Positions 24,644 through 32,972 of a stretch of 64,000 bases of DNA are shown here, one piece after another. Source of the DNA: Candidatus Binataceae bacterium. GTDB lineage: Bacteria; Desulfobacterota; Binatia; Binatales; Binataceae. The stretch is from NCBI GenBank assembly GCA_035294265.1, contig DATGLK010000025.1, forward strand, positions 1-64,000, in the 5' to 3' direction. Position 1 is the stretch's first letter; each line of letters starts with the position of its first letter. A program made the position numbers and the translations under genes. The notes under the pieces are model-generated. The model worked only from the letters and a program-made list of their open reading frames with translations. It made no database searches and was not told the DNA's origin.

Positions 24644-25774
24644 ATGGCCAGTTCAGCGCCGCACAATCCTCCGTTCCGTGCCGAGCACGTAGGAAGCTTT
24701 TTGCGCCCGCCCGCCCTGCTGGCCGCGCGCGAGGAGTTCAAGGCTGGCCGGCTGCCGGCGGCCCGGCTGCGCGAGCTCGAAGACGAGGCGATCGGTAAGG
24801 TAGTCGCTTATCAAGAAGAGCTCGGCTTACAATCGATCACCGACGGCGAGTACCGGCGCGAGGTTTTCTACGCCGATTTCTACGCCCGCGGCCTGGGCGG
24901 AATCGCGATGGGTCACGACCCCGAGATCGATCAGACCTTCTTTATCGATACAAGCGGCAACAAGATTCCCATTCCGCAGCCGGTGGTCAACGGGCGGATG
25001 CGCTGGCACGGGCCGATCCACGTCGATGACTTCAACTTCATCCGCGCGCGCACCCAGCGCACGCCCAAGATCACGATTCCCTCGCCGACCATTATCCATC
25101 TGCGCGCCAGCCGCAAAAACATCAGCCGTGAGGTCTACCCCGAGATCGAGCTGTTTTGGGACGATATCGTCGAAGCCTTCCAAAAAGAGCTGCAGGCGCT
25201 GGCCGCGGCCGGTTGTACCTACGTCCAGATGGACGAAACCACGCTGTGTGCGTTGAGCGATCCGGCCGGATGGGAGCGGTTGCGCCGGCGCGGCGAAGAC
25301 CCGCACAAGCTGCTATACGAGGTGTATCCGGCGGTGATCAACCGGGCGCTGGAGGGTCGCCCGCCCCAGATCCATCTAGCGCTCCATCTGTGCCGCGGCA
25401 ACAACCTCAGCTCCTGGACCTCCGAAGGCGGCTACGATCCGTTTGCCGAGATGCTCTTCAACCGGCTCAACGTCGATTCCTACTTCCTGGAATACGACAC
25501 CCCGCGCGCCGGCAGTTTCGAGCCGCTGCGCCAAGTGCCTAAGCACAAGACGGTAGTGCTGGGACTGGTTTCGACCAAGTTTCCCGAACTGGAGGCCAAA
25601 GACGCGCTCAAGCGCCGCATCGAGGAGGCAGGCAAATATATTGCCCTGGATCAGTGCTGCCTGAGTCCGCAATGCGGCTTTGCCAGCACCATCCCCGGCA
25701 ATCTCATCACGCCCGAACAGCAGAGCGCCAAGCTGCGCCTGGTGATCGAGACCGCGCGCGAGGTCTGGGGTTAG
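24644..25774 (+). CDS. Cobalamin-independent methionine synthase-like protein (COG0620, MetE C-terminal domain)
   Basis: 376 residues, a single MetE-C-like TIM barrel with no N-terminal MetE domain. AEHVGSFLRPPALLAARE opens the family. Zinc ligand candidates are His and Cys in LHLCRGNN, the glutamate in FLEYDTPRAG, and a cysteine in LDQCCLSPQCGF. ATG 24644 follows GGGAGG. Such short forms use methyl donors other than polyglutamyl folate, or act in cobalamin- or xenobiotic-linked methyl transfer; most are uncharacterised. Divergent pairing with a Rieske oxygenase is notable because Rieske O-demethylases also handle methyl groups. Confidence 0.82.
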   Translation: MASSAPHNPPFRAEHVGSFLRPPALLAAREEFKAGRLPAARLRELEDEAIGKVVAYQEELGLQSITDGEYRREVFYADFYARGLGGIAMGHDPEIDQTFFIDTSGNKIPIPQPVVNGRMRWHGPIHVDDFNFIRARTQRTPKITIPSPTIIHLRASRKNISREVYPEIELFWDDIVEAFQKELQALAAAGCTYVQMDETTLCALSDPAGWERLRRRGEDPHKLLYEVYPAVINRALEGRPPQIHLALHLCRGNNLSSWTSEGGYDPFAEMLFNRLNVDSYFLEYDTPRAGSFEPLRQVPKHKTVVLGLVSTKFPELEAKDALKRRIEEAGKYIALDQCCLSPQCGFASTIPGNLITPEQQSAKLRLVIETAREVWG

Positions 25775-25977
25775 AAGGGTAGCCCTATCGTGCGTGCGAA
25801 AAAGCTTGGCGTGCGGGCCAGCGGTTGTAGCGTGGCGGATGGAGGGATTCAAATACCCGTCCACCTGCCACGCCAGCTGCGCAATCTGTGAACACAGCCG
25901 AGAGTACAAACCATACTTCGCACGATCGAAGGAGGGAAATTCCTCGCCCTCAGCCCGCGCGGGGCGGGCTGGGAGGG

Positions 25978-26256
25978 CTACTTCGCGGATTTGAGCAATT
26001 CGTCGAAATCGATGCTGGATTTTTCCGGAAGCGTCACGGCGACCCGTTGTCCACCCGGTAGCATAATTTGTACGTTTACCCCTTGGGGGAACGTAACCTG
26101 AAACTTCCCCTCGCGATCCGAAACCGCTTCCTTGGTAACCGCATCGACGAACGCATCGCCCAGCATCTGGGTGTCGCACAGGAAAGCGATCTTGCGCCCC
26201 TCGGCGGCTTTTCCACCCGGTTCACGCAGGGTGCCTTTGATGGTGATATCAGGCAT
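25978..26256 (-). CDS. Small beta-rich hypothetical protein
   Basis: 92 residues from ATG 26256, preceded by AGAGAGGAGGG; a longer open frame starts at 26295. It has alternating strands and turns (DITIKGTLREPGGKAAEGRK; VSDREGKFQVTFPQGVNVQI), resembling a carboxypeptidase regulatory-like or transthyretin-like sandwich, without a signal peptide. Its stop is 200 nt from the convergent MetE-like gene. Role unknown; it could bind a partner enzyme of the surrounding catabolic genes. Confidence 0.55.
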   Translation of the reverse strand: MPDITIKGTLREPGGKAAEGRKIAFLCDTQMLGDAFVDAVTKEAVSDREGKFQVTFPQGVNVQIMLPGGQRVAVTLPEKSSIDFDELLKSAK

Positions 26257-26355
26257 GGTGTTATCACCCTCCTCTCTGAGCCCGCCTTTTATCATGGATT
26301 TATACGCTCAACAACGCTGGTGCTGTAGCCATCGGCGCACTCGGCGGCGTCGGAT

Positions 26356-26610
26356 TCACCAGTCGTAGCCGGGGCCATTGTCACTCTGAGCGGCGGAAGC
26401 CGAAGCGGCCAGGGTTGGTAAGCCGCCGAGAGTCTGGGCCGCATCGGAGGCGACGATTAGCCCGGTGTGATTGAGGATCAACGGGGCCAGTACGCTGGCG
26501 TGCGCCACCACGATGGGAGCTGCCGGGAGGGCGAGGCAGCCGGCGCAACCCAAGAAAACTGCCCCCATACCGGCCCGCGCCGCGCTGTTGCGCCATTGCG
26601 CCCCCGTCAT
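26356..26610 (-). CDS. Small hydrophobic hypothetical protein
   Basis: 84 residues from ATG 26610, 9 nt after the stop of the DapA-like gene and so probably co-transcribed. A hydrophobic stretch (MGAVFLGCAGCLALPAAPIV, about 15-34) could be a membrane anchor or a lipoprotein-type signal. No family is recognised. Composition is Ala-rich, as GC-rich noise can be, so confidence is limited. Confidence 0.35.
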   Translation of the reverse strand: MTGAQWRNSAARAGMGAVFLGCAGCLALPAAPIVVAHASVLAPLILNHTGLIVASDAAQTLGGLPTLAASASAAQSDNGPGYDW

Positions 26611-26619
26611 TTGGGAAGC

Positions 26620-27579
26620 TCAGGCGGCGCGGGCAATCGCGCCGTGCGGTTCAACGCCGGCGGCTTGGAGGGCCTCGCGGATGCGCCGGCATTCGTCTGC
26701 TTCCAGCGCGACCAGCGGCGGTCGCACGGCGGCGCAGGGCAAGCGCCCCAGAATGGCGAGCGCGACTTTCATCCGATTGTGCATGTCCACCAGCGGGGGT
26801 GCGTAAAAGACTTGCGCCAGGGGATAGATGCGCTCGTAGAGGCTGCGGGCGGCGCTCAGATCGCCGGCCTGGAATGCGCTCCACAGCGCGACGTGAAGGT
26901 CCGCGATAACGCTACCGCTGCCCGACAAGATGCCGCGGCAGCCCAGTACCAGGGAACTCATCAGCCAGGCGCTGTGGGTGGTCAGCACGCTGAGCGGGCG
27001 GGGCAGGTGTTGCAGTACCCGGATGTGGCGCTCGTGCAGCACGACGTCGTTGCACCAATCCTTGATCGCGCACAGGCTAGGGATGCGCTCGGACAGCATC
27101 ACCAACGTCTCCAGGGGATAACCCTGGCCGCCGGCCAGCGGATATTGAAACGCGATCAAAGGTAGATCGCTGGCCTGGGCGATAGTCTCGAAGTGAGCCA
27201 ACGCCATCGCAGGTCGCCGCTGGGCGCCCATCGTGAAGGGCGCCGGGGGAAAAACCAAGAGGGCGGAAGCGCCGGCCGCTTGCGCCATTCGCGCCAGGCG
27301 CGCGGCTTCCAGCGAGCCGTCGGCGTACACGCCTTGCACGATCGGCAGCCGGTCGCCGATTTCCTCAAGCGTTAAGTCCAACACCCAACGCTGCTCCTCG
27401 AAGCTGCACGAGGCCACTTCCGAAGCGTGGGCGTTGACCGTGATCGCGCTCAGACCGGCCACCGCCGTTATGTCGCGCAGATGGCGCCGGTAGGCGGCAG
27501 GGTCGATCTGGAGGTCGCGATCGAAAGGCAACAGGCAGGCTGGAATTACGCCTTGAGGCTGAAAACCAAGCGGTGCCAT
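26620..27579 (-). CDS. DapA/NanA-family lyase (dihydrodipicolinate synthase-like)
   Basis: 319 residues, a class I aldolase-fold TIM barrel. The Schiff-base lysine is K173 (CAIKDWCNDVV), and the catalytic tyrosine is Y146 in FQYPLAGG. The DapA signature GTTGE is replaced by NAHASE at 49-54, so lysine synthesis is unlikely. Family members act as hydratase-aldolases or decarboxylating lyases on 2-oxo acids, including aromatic-derived pyruvylidene compounds, which would fit the surrounding catabolic genes. The exact reaction is open. Confidence 0.78.
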   Translation of the reverse strand: MAPLGFQPQGVIPACLLPFDRDLQIDPAAYRRHLRDITAVAGLSAITVNAHASEVASCSFEEQRWVLDLTLEEIGDRLPIVQGVYADGSLEAARLARMAQAAGASALLVFPPAPFTMGAQRRPAMALAHFETIAQASDLPLIAFQYPLAGGQGYPLETLVMLSERIPSLCAIKDWCNDVVLHERHIRVLQHLPRPLSVLTTHSAWLMSSLVLGCRGILSGSGSVIADLHVALWSAFQAGDLSAARSLYERIYPLAQVFYAPPLVDMHNRMKVALAILGRLPCAAVRPPLVALEADECRRIREALQAAGVEPHGAIARAA

Positions 27580-27643
27580 GGTAGCCCTCCCTGCAGTAAT
27601 TGCACGAACCTATCACCCGCTCGGCCCGGCGGTCTATGGTGAA

Positions 27644-28276
27644 TCAGTGGGCGGCGGCGTGCGCTTGCGAGGCCTGCGAGACGGAGTCGGCTATCTGCCG
27701 ACTCATTTGCCCCAAGGCTTGGCTGAGCGCCGCAGCCTGGGCACTGGCGGAATCGGAGTCGGCCGTGAGGGTGATCGCGCTGTGCCCCTGGCAGACCATC
27801 TGCCCGGCCTGATTGCTGATGCTCCATTGCGCGTCGACCCGGCATTGTCTGCCCGTGTCGCACTGAAAGTTAGTGGCATTGAGCGTGACCGCGTAATCGA
27901 CGTGGGTGCTGCTATACCAGGGGTAGTTGACGATCCGTACCGGACCGAGCAATTGCGCCAGGTTTTCGTTCAGCACCGAGCGTACCGCAGCGCTGAGTGG
28001 CTCGGCCCACAGATCGTTATCGGCGATTTTCAACCGGTTGGCATCGATGCGGGTGACCATCTCTCGCCGGTCCAGGTAGGCGGGCAGATGAATCTCACCC
28101 AGTCCAATGGTCAGTTCCGAGCCGGTGCTTGGCGAAGTGGCGCTGGCGGCGATGGGAGTGAGAATGTAATAGCTAGTGCGGTCGGGCACTGGAGCCAGAA
28201 GCGATGAGCACGCGGCTACCAGGGGGGCGAATAGGCTCAGGCTGAGCAGTAGTAGATAGGGACGCGCTGTGTTCAT
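27644..28276 (-). CDS. PqiC-like ABC transport auxiliary lipoprotein
   Basis: 210 residues with a lipoprotein signal (LFAPLVAACSSL, acylated Cys about 23). The mature part matches the ABC-type transport auxiliary lipoprotein family (PF03886): YYILTPI, IGLGEIHLPAYLDRREMV, LWAEPLSAAVRSVLNENLAQ. It is expected in the outer membrane facing the periplasm, docking an MCE protein. It starts in the ATGA overlap with the MCE gene and is the last gene of the mlaE-mlaF-mlaD operon. Confidence 0.85.
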   Translation of the reverse strand: MNTARPYLLLLSLSLFAPLVAACSSLLAPVPDRTSYYILTPIAASATSPSTGSELTIGLGEIHLPAYLDRREMVTRIDANRLKIADNDLWAEPLSAAVRSVLNENLAQLLGPVRIVNYPWYSSTHVDYAVTLNATNFQCDTGRQCRVDAQWSISNQAGQMVCQGHSAITLTADSDSASAQAAALSQALGQMSRQIADSVSQASQAHAAAH

Positions 28277-29262
28277 TGTGCTCCGGCGGCACGCCCGCGC
28301 ACCAGGGCGCTGGGGTTGCGCTGCAGATAATCGGCCAGGCGCTGGGTTGCCGCGGCGGCGGCCGACAGATCACGCAAGGTCTTGAGCAGTTGATAATTGA
28401 GCGGCGAGTCCGGCTGCGTCACCACCCCCAGTTGGGCGAAAGTCAGGCGAGCCTGATCCAAGGTTTGGGTCGCGGCCTGGCTGGTTTGGCGCAAACTGGT
28501 GCTCAGCGTCGCCGATTGGCCACGCAGGTCCCGCGCCAGCTCGGTAAACTGCGCGGTCATCATATCTAGCTTGCGCGTGCTCTCGTTCAAGTTATGCAAA
28601 GTGACGGGCATCGCGGCCAGAGTTTGCTGCAGCCCAGGTGCGTTGAGCAGGCGGTTGGCGCCATCCAAGGTCCCGGTCAAGGCTTCGGTCAGGTGGGTGA
28701 TGTTGACTTCGTCCAACTGGCCGACCAGTCGGCTCAGCGCGGATTGGGCCTTCTGATATTCGGTCTGGACCGTGGGAATCTCGGTATAAACCGAGGGCTG
28801 GGGCAACACAAAATGCGGCTTGCTGCCGGGCTTCATGTCCAAGGCGACATAGAGCATCCCGGTGACCAGGCTTTCGATCGCCAACTGACCGCGCAGCCCT
28901 GAAGCGACTAGATTCTTGATCGTGCGCTGAGGGTTTTCGATGCGCAGGCCGTGACTTAGGATGCGGTTTTCGTTGAGTTCGATGACAACCGGAATGGTGA
29001 TGTTGAAAAGCTGGGTATGGTGGTTCTGCCCGGGTTCGTCCAAGGTCAACAGAATACGCGAGACCGAGCCTATCTCGACGCCGCGAAACTTCACCGGCGC
29101 ACCTACCCGCAGGCCGTTGACATCGCCGGAAAAAAACAGCACACAGCGAAAGGTCTTGGTGAACAAGCGGCCCGAGGCCAAAATCACCACCGCGGTGCCC
29201 GCGATCGCAATTGCACCCAGAACGAAAAGCCCCACCAAGGTGGGACTGACGTGTTTACCCAT
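28273..29262 (-). CDS. mlaD: MCE-domain protein (MlaD/PqiB-like)
   Basis: 329 residues. An N-terminal membrane helix (LVGLFVLGAIAIAGTAVVIL, about 9-28) is followed by one MCE domain (VNGLRVGAPVKFRGVEIGSV, about 48-67, to about 150) and a long helical C-terminal tail with amphipathic heptads. Single-MCE proteins form hexameric rings that bind lipid in the periplasm. The tail is longer than in E. coli MlaD and could bridge toward the outer membrane, as proposed for LetB/PqiB-type tunnels. Overlaps the PqiC-like gene by 4 nt. Confidence 0.87.
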   Translation of the reverse strand: MGKHVSPTLVGLFVLGAIAIAGTAVVILASGRLFTKTFRCVLFFSGDVNGLRVGAPVKFRGVEIGSVSRILLTLDEPGQNHHTQLFNITIPVVIELNENRILSHGLRIENPQRTIKNLVASGLRGQLAIESLVTGMLYVALDMKPGSKPHFVLPQPSVYTEIPTVQTEYQKAQSALSRLVGQLDEVNITHLTEALTGTLDGANRLLNAPGLQQTLAAMPVTLHNLNESTRKLDMMTAQFTELARDLRGQSATLSTSLRQTSQAATQTLDQARLTFAQLGVVTQPDSPLNYQLLKTLRDLSAAAAATQRLADYLQRNPSALVRGRAAGAQ

Positions 29263-29278
29263 GGCTTGAATCCATAGC

Positions 29279-30082
29279 TTAGCGTGCCCCGCGAGTTAGA
29301 AAAGTCAGCACTTGCGCATTGGGTGGATGGGCCAGCAGCTCCTTGGGAGGGCCGCTGGCGGTCATCGCGCGGTGGTCCACGTCTAAAAAGATAGCGTTGC
29401 TGCCGATCGCAAAGATGCTGGCCAGGTCGTGACTGACCACTACCACGGTCGCGCCCAGGTTGTCGCGCATAGCCAGGATCAGGTCATCCAGGCGCCGCGC
29501 ACTGACTGGGTCCAAGCCCGAGGAGGGCTCGTCGAAGAAGAGAAATTCAGGGTCCAGGGCGATGGCCCGTGCCAGCCCCGCACGCTTCTGCATCCCGCCG
29601 CTTATCTCCGAGGGATAGTAATCCTCGAAGCCGCGCAGTCCCACCAGCGCCAGCTTGAGCGCGGCCACCTCGCGAATCTCCGCCGGCTTCAGATCGGTGA
29701 ATTCGGCCAGCGGCAGGCCGATATTTTCTGCCAAGGTTAGCGAACTCCATAGCGCCGAGCCCTGGTAAAGGATACCGACTCGGCGCAGGATCTGGCGGCG
29801 GGCTTCGGCGTCGGCATGAACGAAATCGGCCTGGCCGTAAAAAATCTCTCCCTGCTTGGTCGGATTCAAACCGATTAGATGGCGTAGGATGGTGCTTTTG
29901 CCCGAGCCGCTGCCGCCCATGATGATGAAGACGTCGCCCCGATGCACGGTGAAATTAACGTCGCGCATGACCACGAAATCACCGTAAGCCAGCACCAGGT
30001 CGCGCACCGTGATCATCGGCGCGCGGTCGCTGGGCGCCGCGGATCCCTCCGCCACGGGATTGTCTGCGGCTTTCAGCGCCAT
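29279..30082 (-). CDS. mlaF: ABC transporter ATPase (MlaF-like)
   Basis: 267 residues from ATG 30082, placed 2 nt after the mlaE stop. Walker A is GGSGSGKST, the Q-loop is LYQGSALWSSLT, the signature is ISGGMQKRAGLARAI, Walker B is FLFFDEPSSGLDP and the switch histidine is in VVVSHDL. ISGGMQKRAGLARA is the MlaF-type signature. It powers lipid movement through the MlaE permease and MCE ring. Residues 1-25 form an unusual polar N-terminal extension before MITVRDLVLAYG. Confidence 0.92.
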   Translation of the reverse strand: MALKAADNPVAEGSAAPSDRAPMITVRDLVLAYGDFVVMRDVNFTVHRGDVFIIMGGSGSGKSTILRHLIGLNPTKQGEIFYGQADFVHADAEARRQILRRVGILYQGSALWSSLTLAENIGLPLAEFTDLKPAEIREVAALKLALVGLRGFEDYYPSEISGGMQKRAGLARAIALDPEFLFFDEPSSGLDPVSARRLDDLILAMRDNLGATVVVVSHDLASIFAIGSNAIFLDVDHRAMTASGPPKELLAHPPNAQVLTFLTRGAR

Positions 30083-30084
30083 CT

Positions 30085-31233
30085 TTAGATTCCCAACATG
30101 TTGAAGACGAAGGCGAACAGACCGCAAGCGCAGACCACCAGCACGATGCCCATGACCACGGCGCGAGTGGCGGCATCGCCTACCGCCGAGCTGCTGGTGC
30201 CACATTCAAAGCCACGCAAACAGCCCGCCAGCCCCACCAGCACGCCATAGACCACGCTCTTGAACAACCCCCCCAGGAGCATAGTCATGGTGACCGCGCT
30301 CTCGGTTTCTCTCAGGTATGCGGTGAACGACAGATGGAGTAGGGAGGTGCCGATCGTGGCCCCGCCCAGAATGCCGACCAAGTCGGAGTAAAGGCATAAC
30401 AGCGGCATCATCAGCACCAGCCCCATCATTCGCGGCAGAACCAGGAATTCCACCGGCGAGACTCCCATGGTCTGGAAGGCGTCGATCTCCTGGGAGACCT
30501 TCATGCTGCCCAGCTGGGCGGCAAAGGCCGCGCCAGTGCGGCCGGCCATGATGATTGCCGTCATCATCGCCCCCATCTCGCGCACCATTGCGATTCCCAC
30601 CAGGTCTGCCACGAAAATGGAGGCGCCGAACTGCTGCAACTGGATCGCGCCCATGAAGGCCAGGATAATTCCGACCAGGTAGCTTATCAGGGTGACGATT
30701 CCCAACGCGTGCACGCCACAGTCTTGGATTGCCAGCATTAGGTCGATGCGCCGCCAGCGTGCCCGTGCGGTCATCCAATGCCAAAAGGCGATGGAAACCT
30801 GGCCGAAAAAGTTGAGCGAGGAGTTCCAGTTACGGCCATAATCGATACCCCACAGGCCTAATCTTTGCAGGAACGGTGGCGGCTTGCGCGAGGCAGCGGT
30901 CGAAACCTTCTCGGGCACCGCCTGTGCCGTTTCCATCATCCGGCGCAAACCCTCGGGCAAGGCACTGAGGTCCAACGCAGCCCCGGCTTGCCGGCAGCGA
31001 TCGGCTGCTCGCAGCAGGAAAGTCAGGATACTGCTGTCCCAACTCGTCACTTCGGCCGCGACGACCACGCGGGCGGGTTGGCGCAGTTCGGCCAGTTGCT
31101 GGCCCAGTTCCTCGGCCGAGGGCATCCCATGGTGTAAGCGCCAAGCGCCCGAAAGCTGCATCAGCAGGGTGCTATCGTCACGCCGCTGCAGAGCAACAAG
31201 CGCGTTGGCTGTGGGCAAAGTTGCGGCAGTCAT
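30085..31233 (-). CDS. mlaE: MlaE-type permease with fused N-terminal STAS-like domain
   Basis: 382 residues. Residues 1-105 look like a STAS domain (VVVAAEVTSWDSSILTFLLR), equivalent to the separate MlaB of E. coli. Residues 125-382 are the MlaE permease with VNLISY-type LVGIILAFMGAIQLQQFGAS, REMGAMMTAIIMAGRTGAAF and QEIDAFQTMGVSPVEFLVLP, all family signatures. It is first in the operon mlaE-mlaF-mlaD-pqiC, which moves phospholipids or other hydrophobic molecules between membranes or takes them up. Confidence 0.92.
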   Translation of the reverse strand: MTAATLPTANALVALQRRDDSTLLMQLSGAWRLHHGMPSAEELGQQLAELRQPARVVVAAEVTSWDSSILTFLLRAADRCRQAGAALDLSALPEGLRRMMETAQAVPEKVSTAASRKPPPFLQRLGLWGIDYGRNWNSSLNFFGQVSIAFWHWMTARARWRRIDLMLAIQDCGVHALGIVTLISYLVGIILAFMGAIQLQQFGASIFVADLVGIAMVREMGAMMTAIIMAGRTGAAFAAQLGSMKVSQEIDAFQTMGVSPVEFLVLPRMMGLVLMMPLLCLYSDLVGILGGATIGTSLLHLSFTAYLRETESAVTMTMLLGGLFKSVVYGVLVGLAGCLRGFECGTSSSAVGDAATRAVVMGIVLVVCACGLFAFVFNMLGI

Positions 31234-31383
31234 CAGTCAAGCGTTCTTAAGTTGTAGCCTATTGGCGGGGCCGCCGTAAGTGGGAGGGATGCTAAAAGTC
31301 GCTTTCTCAACGTTATACCGAGAGTATGCATTCGATCTGCTCGAGCATCGAGCGGCCGGGCCGAACTGGTTAAATCTTCGAGC

Positions 31384-32358
31384 TCACGGCAGTTGAGCGG
31401 CGTTAGCACACCATCGTGGCCGGCGCCCGGCTAGCCCCTCGCGCAGATTGTCCACCGCCATCTCGGCCATCTTTTGCCGCGTTGCCACCGAGGCGCTGCC
31501 GATGTGGGGCGTGATCACGACGTTAGGAAAGCTCAGCAACGGACTTGCGGAGTCCAGCGGCTCGCGCGCTGTGACATCCAAGCCCGCGCCGCCCAGTCGG
31601 CCGCTAGCCAGGGCCTGCACTAATGCCGGTTCGACGATCTCTTCGCCACGGGCGGTATTGACCAGGATAGCACCAGGTTTCATCAGGGCAAATTGCGCTG
31701 GGCCGATCAGTCCGCGTGTGGCCGCGGTCAAGGGAGCGTGGAGGGAAATAAAATCGGCGCGTTGCAGTAACTCGTTTAAGGGCAGGAACTCGGCCTCATC
31801 CGGCAGCTTCACTGGAGCGGGATTGTTATACAATATGCGCATCCCGAAACCGCGCCCCCGACGTGCCATCGCCGTTCCGATCTTGCCCATCCCGATGATT
31901 CCTAAAGTGGCGCCGTAAAGATCGCGGCCGAGCAGGATGTCAGGACCCCAGGTTTGCCAATTTCCCGCTCGCACGTACCGATCGGCTTCGACCACCCGCC
32001 GCGCCACCGCCATCAGCAAAGCAAAGGCCAGCTCGGCGGTCGTCTCGGTCAATACGCCTGGGGTATGGCCGACCGGGATACCGCGGGCCGCGGCCGCGGC
32101 CAGATCGATATTGTCGGTACCGACCGCCATCTGGCTTATCGCGCGCAGATGGGGTGTTGCGCGCAAGACTTCAGCATCTAACCGATCGGTGACCATCGTA
32201 AGCACCCCTTGCGCGAGGGCTAGATGGGCCCGCAACGCGGCGGGTGGAGGGGGCAGCGGATCGGACCATAAATCGACCTGGGCAAATTGAGCGAGCTGGG
32301 CCAAGGCCGAAGCCGCTATTGTTCGAGTCACAAACACGCGCGGCAAGGGGGTAGTCAT
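31384..32358 (-). CDS. D-2-hydroxyacid dehydrogenase (glyoxylate/hydroxypyruvate reductase type)
   Basis: 324 residues. The NAD(P) site is GATLGIIGMGKIGTAMARRG (about 149-168). The catalytic triad is visible: Arg in LVNTARGEEIV, Glu in DVTAREPL and His in ITPHIGSASV. The sequence resembles GyaR/GhrB-type reductases acting on glyoxylate, hydroxypyruvate or similar 2-oxo acids. A polyproline run (LPPPPAAL) near residue 35 is mildly unusual. It is divergent from the cupin gene at 32484. Confidence 0.88.
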   Translation of the reverse strand: MTTPLPRVFVTRTIAASALAQLAQFAQVDLWSDPLPPPPAALRAHLALAQGVLTMVTDRLDAEVLRATPHLRAISQMAVGTDNIDLAAAAARGIPVGHTPGVLTETTAELAFALLMAVARRVVEADRYVRAGNWQTWGPDILLGRDLYGATLGIIGMGKIGTAMARRGRGFGMRILYNNPAPVKLPDEAEFLPLNELLQRADFISLHAPLTAATRGLIGPAQFALMKPGAILVNTARGEEIVEPALVQALASGRLGGAGLDVTAREPLDSASPLLSFPNVVITPHIGSASVATRQKMAEMAVDNLREGLAGRRPRWCANAAQLP

Positions 32359-32483
32359 CGGGGCTCACATAGCATGAGGCGCATCCGCTGTCACTTTGCG
32401 TGCGGCTCGCATTCAGCACCTTAACAAGCCGCGCCGGCGCGCCGATAATGATGGGGAAAGTGCACCAAAATGGAGGGACCGTC

Positions 32484-32870
32484 ATGAGTGATGGGACCGA
32501 ATCCGGCGCTAATCGCCAAGCGTTGCGTCCTCGCAGCGGTGACCTGATGCTGCTGGACCTGGCCGCCGAAGTCGCCCGTCTCAAGCAACAGCCGCAATGG
32601 GACGCCACCGACCGCCATGCGCTGAGCCTGGTGAAGGATGCTGGGCTCAACGTGATGCTGTTAGTGCTCAAGCGCGGCGCACACATGGCCGAGCATCACG
32701 CCAAGGGGCCGATCGCGCTGCATGTATTGGAGGGTTGTATCCGCTTCAGCGCCAACGGTCAGAGCGTGCAGGCCACGGCCGGCAAACTGCTGGCTTTGGA
32801 CCGCCAGGTTCCGCACGGCGTGGAGGCGGTGGAGGAATCTACTTTATTGCTGATCACCGCGATCGGGTGA
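32484..32870 (+). CDS. Small cupin-domain protein
   Basis: 128 residues from ATG 32484 with GGAGGGA upstream; an in-frame extension to 32400 is rejected. One cupin fold: MLLVLKRGAHMAEHHAKGPI supplies the metal-binding His/His/Lys-Glu motif, and ALDRQVPHGVEAVEEST the second motif His. The N-terminal 30 residues are polar and partly helical. It heads the set with maleylacetate reductase and hydroxyquinol-type dioxygenase, so it may be an accessory or small-molecule-sensing protein for that pathway. Confidence 0.78.
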   Translation: MSDGTESGANRQALRPRSGDLMLLDLAAEVARLKQQPQWDATDRHALSLVKDAGLNVMLLVLKRGAHMAEHHAKGPIALHVLEGCIRFSANGQSVQATAGKLLALDRQVPHGVEAVEESTLLLITAIG

Positions 32871-32972
32871 AGGTGGGCGAACGCGGCCATTGATTTGACT
32901 GCCGCGGCCGAGGCGGTCTATGGGAAAGAAGCGGCGGGGCGATGGATCAAGAGCGCCCGCTCGGTTTTGCCG

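Noticed and set aside
25930-25977. GC-rich inverted repeat CAGCCCG/CGGGCTG as terminator
   Set aside because: The arms pair but no T-tract follows on either strand, and similar repeats are expected in this GC-rich DNA.
32895-32972. TTG start for maleylacetate reductase
   Set aside because: It is closer to the cupin stop but adds 26 residues not seen in the family, and the M at 32973 matches the conserved N-terminus. The lack of a strong ribosome site leaves a small doubt.
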